Under the pieces are notes generated by a model that did not search any database, was not told the origin of the DNA, and was given only the letters and a program-made list of their open reading frames with translations. Positions 30,685 to 34,884 of a stretch of DNA of 34,884 nt are shown one piece after another. A program made the position numbers and the translations under genes. Every line of letters starts with the position of its first letter. The stretch's first letter is position 1. Origin of the DNA: Candidatus Rokuibacteriota bacterium (GTDB lineage: Bacteria > Methylomirabilota > Methylomirabilia > Rokubacteriales > CSP1-6); assembly GCA_016209635.1 (NCBI GenBank), contig JACQWC010000207.1:1-34884 (forward strand), given 5' to 3'.

Positions 30685-31649
30685 TCCCGGGGCACCCTGG
30701 AGCGCGGATGGAGCGCCACGGAGCAGCGGCCCTCGACGGCGACGAGGACGTAGGGAGCGCCGGTGGGATCGACCGGCAGGCCGCGCTCGTCGGTCCGGAT
30801 CCCGGCGCCGCGGAGGCGCGGCGCCACCTCCGACCACGCCGCGGGGCAGCGGCCGGTCTCGGCCGCGTGCGCGGCCAGCAGGCGGCGAAGCGCGTCCCGA
30901 TCCTCCCACCAGCGGAGCTGCATGAGCCGCCGGAGCGCCCACTGCCGGACCTGCTCGTCCGTGGCCTGCTCCCACATCTTCACGTACATCTCACGCGCGA
31001 CGGCGGTGTTGCCGCCCTCGGCCTCGACGCGGATCGCCATCGTGTCCATCCACTTCGCCTCGGTCGTGCGCGCGCCGCGCCGGAACGCCTCGGCCGCCGC
31101 GCGGTAGTCGAGGTTCTTCCAGTGGATGTAGGCGAGCTGCTGGTGGAGGTACCAGGAGCGAGGGTTCGCCCGGATACCCCGCTCGACGAGCCGCACCGCG
31201 GCGGGAACATCGACGGTGGGGAGGATGACGGCCGCGAACTCGTAGACCGCGGTGAAGTGGGGATCGAGGGCCGTCGTCATCTCGAGGAGCTGGCTCAGGA
31301 CCTTCGGGTTCACGGCCTTGAGCCGGTCGAGCTCTACCATGCTCCGGTCGTCGAGGGTGGTGGTCCCTGCCTGCTCCTGGATCTTCCGGCCGATGTACTG
31401 GAGCGAGCGGAGCCAGTACCAGTCGGCGGCCAGGCCGTTGAAGGCAAGGGCGAGGCGGCGCGCGACGTCGCCCGAGAGATAGAGCCCATCGTCCTCGGCC
31501 CTGGCGTCGAACTCGGGACGGCGGGTCTCCATCCACTGCGACAGCTCAACGACGGCGGCCAGGCCGGCGACCACGACGAGCGCCAGCGCCGCGTCGCGCC
31601 GGCGCGAGCGGGGGAGGGCGGGGACGCTCGCCGCCGCCGCCTCCATCAC
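30681..31649 (-). CDS. Membrane-anchored TPR-repeat protein
   Basis: A 322-residue protein with an N-terminal membrane helix (AALALVVVAGLAAVVELSQ, residues ~20-38) and an otherwise soluble helical domain. Tetratricopeptide-like pairs are visible: FTAVYEFAAVILPTVDVPAAVRLVERGIRANPR (about residues 133-165), split as FTAVYEFAAVILP and AAVRLVERGIRANPR, then LAYIHWKNLDYRAAAEAFRRGAR. Its N-terminal segment LALAFNGLAADWYWLRSLQY recurs in similar proteins beside ABC-2 exporters. Start is GTG 31649 (GTGA overlap) or ATG 31646 (TGATG overlap) with the permease stop. Likely a scaffold of the exporter; direct role unknown. Confidence 0.8.
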   Translation of the reverse strand: MMEAAAASVPALPRSRRRDAALALVVVAGLAAVVELSQWMETRRPEFDARAEDDGLYLSGDVARRLALAFNGLAADWYWLRSLQYIGRKIQEQAGTTTLDDRSMVELDRLKAVNPKVLSQLLEMTTALDPHFTAVYEFAAVILPTVDVPAAVRLVERGIRANPRSWYLHQQLAYIHWKNLDYRAAAEAFRRGARTTEAKWMDTMAIRVEAEGGNTAVAREMYVKMWEQATDEQVRQWALRRLMQLRWWEDRDALRRLLAAHAAETGRCPAAWSEVAPRLRGAGIRTDERGLPVDPTGAPYVLVAVEGRCSVALHPRSRVPRD

Positions 31650-32473
31650 TTGAAGTCGCGCCGGGTGAAGATCAGCGCCGACCCCGCGAGCAGGACCGCG
31701 ATGTAGATGAGGGCGTAGAGGAGCACCGTGAGGACATGGTCGGCGGGGGGCATGATCCCGTAGGCCGCGGGCGTGATGTAGCTGAAGTTCGACAGGTTCG
31801 GGAGGAGGTAGTAGAGCCCATCGAAGAAGACCCGGGCCGCGGCCGAGTCGAGTGAGGCGCCCATCGTCTTGAGGTCCACGCTGAAGTGGCCGATGACGAA
31901 GACGGCGAGAGACAGGAGCGCCGAGAGGATCGGCGACGAGAAGGACGAGAAGAGGAGCGCCACGCCGGTCAGGATCATGAGCTCCAGGTAGATGAGCGCC
32001 ACCGCGGGCCAGAGGCGGGCCGCCAGGGGCGTGGACCCGCCCTGGACCCCGAGGAGCACCAGCGAGACGCCCGCGCCCATGACCACGACGTTCACGGCCA
32101 GCGTCAGGCAGAGGCCGAGGTACTTGCCGACGAGGAACTCCCCGCGCCCGACGGGCTTCGCGAAGATCACGTAGAGCGTGCGGCGATCGATCTCCTTGTA
32201 GACCAGGCCGACGCCCACGAAGATCGCGATGAACGCCCCGAAGAGCAGCATGGCGGAGAGCCCGAGGTCGACGATGATCTTGGCATCCTGGGAGGCCGAC
32301 GCCGCGCCGAGGAAGATCGCGGACACGGTCAGGAGGAGGACGAACAGGACCAGGTTGTAGAGAACGCGGTCGCGGACCGCCTCCCGGAAGGTGTTGCGGG
32401 CGATCGTCGCGATCCGGCGCCAGGACGAGCCGTCTACCGCCACGGAGGCATCACTCCCGTTCTCGGGCAGCAT
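31646..32473 (-). CDS. ABC-2 type exporter permease
   Basis: A 275-residue inner-membrane permease with six hydrophobic segments. The cytoplasmic N-terminus IATIARNTFREAVRDRVLYNLV leads into the first helix FVLLLTVSAIFLGA, as in NosY-like proteins. The conserved loop YKEIDRRTLYVIFAKPVGRGEFLVGKYLGL, seen as EIDRRTLYVIFAKPVGR, marks the ABC-2 family. The C-terminus ends ALIFTRRDFK. ATG 32473 is chosen over the earlier frame, which runs into the divergent gene. It is the first gene of a tight six-gene minus-strand run (permease, TPR, ATPase, two dehydrogenases, dioxygenase). Cargo unknown. Confidence 0.88.
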   Translation of the reverse strand: MLPENGSDASVAVDGSSWRRIATIARNTFREAVRDRVLYNLVLFVLLLTVSAIFLGAASASQDAKIIVDLGLSAMLLFGAFIAIFVGVGLVYKEIDRRTLYVIFAKPVGRGEFLVGKYLGLCLTLAVNVVVMGAGVSLVLLGVQGGSTPLAARLWPAVALIYLELMILTGVALLFSSFSSPILSALLSLAVFVIGHFSVDLKTMGASLDSAAARVFFDGLYYLLPNLSNFSYITPAAYGIMPPADHVLTVLLYALIYIAVLLAGSALIFTRRDFK

Positions 32474-32520
32474 CCTATCGGAATCGCAGGGCGGCGGGTC
32501 AAGGAAAACTTCGGGCCGGG

Positions 32521-32529
32521 TGCTAGAAT
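32521..32529 (+). promoter_or_regulatory. Extended -10 promoter close to the zinc-ribbon start codon
   Basis: TGCTAGAAT matches the extended -10 consensus (TGnTATAAT) at all but one position. The A of the following ATG (32539) lies 10 bases after its end, so the transcript would be leaderless or nearly so. No clear -35 box is seen. Confidence 0.45.
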
Positions 32530-32538
32530 CCGATAGCG

Positions 32539-33040
32539 ATGGTCTGCCCGAGCTGTCGCGCCGAGAACCCGCCGGAGCACCGCTTCTGCGAGCAGTGCGG
32601 GACGCCAAGAACCCGAACGTCGAGATCAGCGCGCTGATCAACCTCGCGTTCGACCACCTGAACCTGGGCGAGCCCGAGCGGGCGGTCGTCCAGGCGGAGA
32701 CGGCGCTGGTCCGGGCCCGGGAGACCGGCTCAATGAAGTATGTCGCCCGATGCCTGGAGCTCAGAGGCGAGGTCGCCTCCCGTGCGGGGCAGTGGGCCGA
32801 GGCCCAGGCCGATCTCGGCGAGGCGCTCAGGATCGCGCGGGAGATCGGCTATCCGACGGTCGTCTGGCAGGTTGCCCCTGTCCTGGCGCAGGCCCAGGCC
32901 GGCGAGGGCAAGGTGGAGGATGCCCACCGCTCGGCGCGCCTGGCCCGCGAGACTATCGACGCGGTCGTGGCGCGCATTCCCGAGCGGGCGTTGAGACAGG
33001 CCTTCCTCGCCTGGCCGCGGGTCGTGGCGGTCGCCTCACG
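32539..33040 (+). pseudogene. Collapsed zinc-ribbon/TPR regulator: N- and C-terminal ends joined, middle missing
   Basis: From ATG 32539 the frame encodes a double C-x-x-C zinc ribbon (CPSC at residues 3-6, then FCEQCG) and stops at 32637. From about 32610 a different frame encodes a tetratricopeptide-like domain: EISALINLAFDHLNLGEPE, AVVQAETALVRARETG, then GQWAEAQADLGEALRIAREIG, ending near WPRVV at 33035. Such a ribbon at one end and such repeats at the other are the two ends of large (over 1000-residue) cyclase/AAA-ATPase/TPR regulators common in this kind of genome. A deletion of the middle with an out-of-frame junction near 32605 explains both pieces. The stretch 33041-33241 shows no gene. 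Confidence 0.6.
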
Positions 33041-33241
33041 TCGGGCGCATCAGCCGCCATCCCTGAACGGAGTGGTGCGACGGTCTCGGTGGGGCCGGCG
33101 CGCCTCAGGTGGGGCGGCCCGGCTCGTGCGATCGAGCGTCGGTCGAGTGATAACCCTTCGAATCTCCGTCCCTCCGTTCTGGCAGTCGGGTTGCACGTTC
33201 ATCAGACCGGAGCGAACTGGGCAGAGAAAGGAGGATGAGTC

Positions 33242-33679
33242 ATGCGTGCGTTGGCCCCGTGGACGGGAATGACGAGCCTGAGGCAGGAGATGGATCGTCT
33301 GTTCGAGCGCTTCTTCGAGCCGCGCTGGGACGCGATCGAGGCGGTCGGCGAATGGGCGCCCAAGGTCGACCTTTCGGAGACCAAGGACGCCGTGATCGTG
33401 AAAGCCGAGATTCCCGGCGTCGAGCAGAAGGACCTCCACGTGACGTTCCAGGAGCAGGTGCTGACGATCAAGGGGGAGAAGCAGCAGGAGAAGGAGGAGA
33501 AGGACGAGCGCTTCCACCGGGTCGAGCGCTCCTGCGGCGCGTTCGCCCGCTCGATGCGGCTGCCCGCCGCCGTCGACGGCGAGAAGGTGACCGCGAGCTT
33601 CAAGGACGGCCTCCTGACCGTCACGCTGCCGAAGGCGCCAGCGGCGAAGGGGACGACGATCCCGATCAAGGCCGCCTAG
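33242..33679 (+). CDS. Small heat-shock protein, Hsp20/alpha-crystallin family
   Basis: A 145-residue cytosolic holdase chaperone. The N-terminus (MTSLRQEMDRLFERFFEP) is the family's amphipathic arm. The alpha-crystallin domain spans about residues 38-132, with WAPKVDLSETKDAVIVKAEIPGVE seen as WAPKVDLSETKDAVIV, the VLTIKGEKQ strand and the ASFKDGLLTVTLPK signature (A-x-x-x-n-G-v-L). The C-terminal I-x-I motif that links oligomers is present as TIPIKA. ATG 33242 has AAAGGAGGAT upstream. No heat-shock promoter or CIRCE element is recognised in the preceding 200 bases. The next gene, archease, begins 20 bases on. Confidence 0.93.
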   Translation: MRALAPWTGMTSLRQEMDRLFERFFEPRWDAIEAVGEWAPKVDLSETKDAVIVKAEIPGVEQKDLHVTFQEQVLTIKGEKQQEKEEKDERFHRVERSCGAFARSMRLPAAVDGEKVTASFKDGLLTVTLPKAPAAKGTTIPIKAA

Positions 33680-33699
33680 AAACGGTCCAGCGAGGGGGC

Positions 33700-34128
33700 G
33701 TGGGCCGGTACGAGTTCCTCGAGTCGGTCGCCATCGCCGACTGCGCGGTCGAGGTCGAAGGGCAGGATCTCGACGACCTGTTCGCGACTGCGGCCGGCGC
33801 CCTCGCCGAGGTCATGGTCGACCCGGCGACGGTTTCGGCGACCGTCGAGCGAACCGTGACGCTCGCGGCCCCCTCGCTCGAGCTTTTGCTCTACGACTGG
33901 CTCTCTGAGCTGATCTTTCTGAAAGATAAGGAGCAGCTCGTGTTCACCCGCGCTCGGGTGAAGGTGTTCCGCGAGGCCACCCCTCGCCTCACGGCCCGTC
34001 TCCGCGGGGGCCGGATCGATGCCGAGGGCGTCGAGCCGCGGTCGGACGCGAAGGCGGTGACCTTTCACCAGTTCACGCTCGAGCCGCGCGGCTCGGGCTG
34101 GCGGGCGCGGGTCGTGATCGACATCTGA
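33700..34128 (+). CDS. Archease, activator of the RNA ligase RtcB
   Basis: A 142-residue protein of the archease family, which helps RtcB to become guanylylated and turn over. Marks: YEFLESVAIADCAVEVEG at the N-terminus with the conserved Asp, DLDDLFATAAGALAEVM, LLYDWLSELIFLKD (very typical), and the C-terminal KAVTFHQFTL...VVIDI. The usual H-T-A-D near the start reads V-A-I-A-D, so that His is lost. GTG 33700 with GAGGGGG upstream gives the family length. Only 10 bases separate it from rtcB, which firmly supports the identification. Confidence 0.9.
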   Translation: MGRYEFLESVAIADCAVEVEGQDLDDLFATAAGALAEVMVDPATVSATVERTVTLAAPSLELLLYDWLSELIFLKDKEQLVFTRARVKVFREATPRLTARLRGGRIDAEGVEPRSDAKAVTFHQFTLEPRGSGWRARVVIDI

Positions 34129-34138
34129 GGTTCCCGCG

Positions 34139-34884
34139 ATGAAGACCCTGCCGGTCGGCGACTGCATCTGGGAGATCCCGCCGAGCGAGAAGCCGGGCAT
34201 GCTGGTTCCGGCGCGGATCTACGCCTCCGAGTCCCTGCTCCAGCAGATGGACCGGGGTGTCTTCGAGCAGGTGACCAACGTGGCCTGTCTCCCCGGCATC
34301 GTCCGCGCCGCGCTCTGCATGCCCGACGGCCACTGGGGTTATGGCTTCCCGATCGGCGGGGTAGCGGCGTTCCGCGCGGACACGGGGGTCATCTCGCCCG
34401 GTGGCATCGGTTTCGACATCAACTGCGGGATGCGCCTCCTCGCGACGAACCTCACGGAGGCCGAGGTGCGGCCGAGACTCCCCGAGCTGGTGAACGCCCT
34501 CTTCGACGCGGTGCCGTCGGGGGTCGGCGCCAAGGGGTCCGTCCGCCTCTCCGAGGCGGTGTTCCGCCGTGTCATGGTGGAGGGTGCCGGATGGTGCGTC
34601 ACGGAGGGCTACGGCTGGCCCGAGGACCTGGCAGCCACGGAGGGGGGCGGATCTCTTCCCGGCGCCGATCCCGTGCGCGTGAGCGCCCGCGCGATCGCCC
34701 GGGGCCAGGACCAGCTCGGCACGCTCGGCTCGGGCAACCACTACCTCGAGATCCAGGTCGTGCCCCCGGACGGGATCCACGATCGAGCGGTGGCGAGGGT
34801 CTTCGGCGTCGAGGGCCCGGGCCAGGTGCTGATCATGCTCCACTGCGGCTCGCGCGGCTTCGGCCACCAGATCGGCACCGACTA
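34139..34884 (+). CDS. rtcB: RNA-splicing ligase RtcB, N-terminal half (runs off the window)
   Basis: The first 248 residues of a protein normally near 480. RtcB joins RNA 2',3'-cyclic phosphate or 3'-phosphate ends to 5'-OH ends with GTP and Mn(II). Metal-site residues are visible: Asp and Cys in GGIGFDINCGMRL (near residue 100), Asn and His in LGSGNHYLEIQ, and the first H of LHCGSRGFGHQ. The ATG at 34139 follows the archease stop by 10 bases. With archease and Hsp20 it forms an apparent stress/RNA-repair unit. Confidence 0.95.
   Translation, partial: MKTLPVGDCIWEIPPSEKPGMLVPARIYASESLLQQMDRGVFEQVTNVACLPGIVRAALCMPDGHWGYGFPIGGVAAFRADTGVISPGGIGFDINCGMRLLATNLTEAEVRPRLPELVNALFDAVPSGVGAKGSVRLSEAVFRRVMVEGAGWCVTEGYGWPEDLAATEGGGSLPGADPVRVSARAIARGQDQLGTLGSGNHYLEIQVVPPDGIHDRAVARVFGVEGPGQVLIMLHCGSRGFGHQIGTD

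Noticed and set aside
1-34884. CRISPR arrays, tRNA or rRNA genes, transposases, phage genes
   Set aside because: No spaced direct repeats, cloverleaf, rRNA core sequence or transposase/integrase motif was seen in reading the window.

Overview
This is a high-GC, gene-dense bacterial window. The gene mix suggests a soil or subsurface heterotroph of the Candidatus Rokubacteria (Methylomirabilota) or deltaproteobacterial type. It has several importers with Tat-exported binding proteins, IclR regulators, a luciferase-like monooxygenase, COG2159 amidohydrolase, class III CoA transferase and acyl-CoA dehydrogenases. The taxonomic placement is inference from gene content; no rRNA, tRNA, CRISPR array or complete mobile element was seen.

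Layout. 1-431: end of a DHA2-type drug exporter. 525-2766: a flavin monooxygenase and an amidohydrolase that converge on overlapping stops. 2943-3728: a DUF2459 lipoprotein. 3810-8901: an IclR-led operon with a DHDPS-like protein lacking the Schiff-base lysine, a Tat-exported sugar-type binding protein and two permeases. 8954-10302: an ArsR / tRNA-binding-domain / ArsM-like cassette, in which ArsM looks damaged at its N-terminus and in one catalytic cysteine. 10486-17990: a second IclR-led operon with a class III CoA transferase and a branched-chain-amino-acid-type ABC importer that carries two tandem LivM permeases. 18073-19642: related membrane proteins of unknown function, of which one is intact, one truncated and one frameshifted. 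A Cys-rich DUF1326 protein and a nitrilase-family enzyme (19654-21348) follow. 21395-24490 (minus): a second sugar-type importer, again without ATPase. 24755-26506 (plus): an RRM RNA-binding protein, a small helical protein, a lipoprotein and a small unknown. 26503-32473 (minus): an ABC-2 exporter (permease, TPR membrane protein, ATPase) followed without real gaps by two unlike acyl-CoA dehydrogenases and a TauD/TfdA dioxygenase. 32539-33040: the two ends of a large zinc-ribbon/TPR regulator whose middle is missing. 33242-34884: Hsp20, archease and the start of the RNA ligase RtcB.

The genes fit a life of scavenging diverse organic solutes: three binding-protein importers, two under adjacent IclR regulators, sit beside enzymes for nitriles or amides, CoA thioesters and oxygen-dependent attack. 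The parts that most deserve a second look are the Cys-Cys membrane protein/DUF1326 block, the damaged ArsM in its unusual cassette, the lysine-less DHDPS homologue, the doubled LivM, and the collapsed zinc-ribbon/TPR gene with a near-leaderless promoter.
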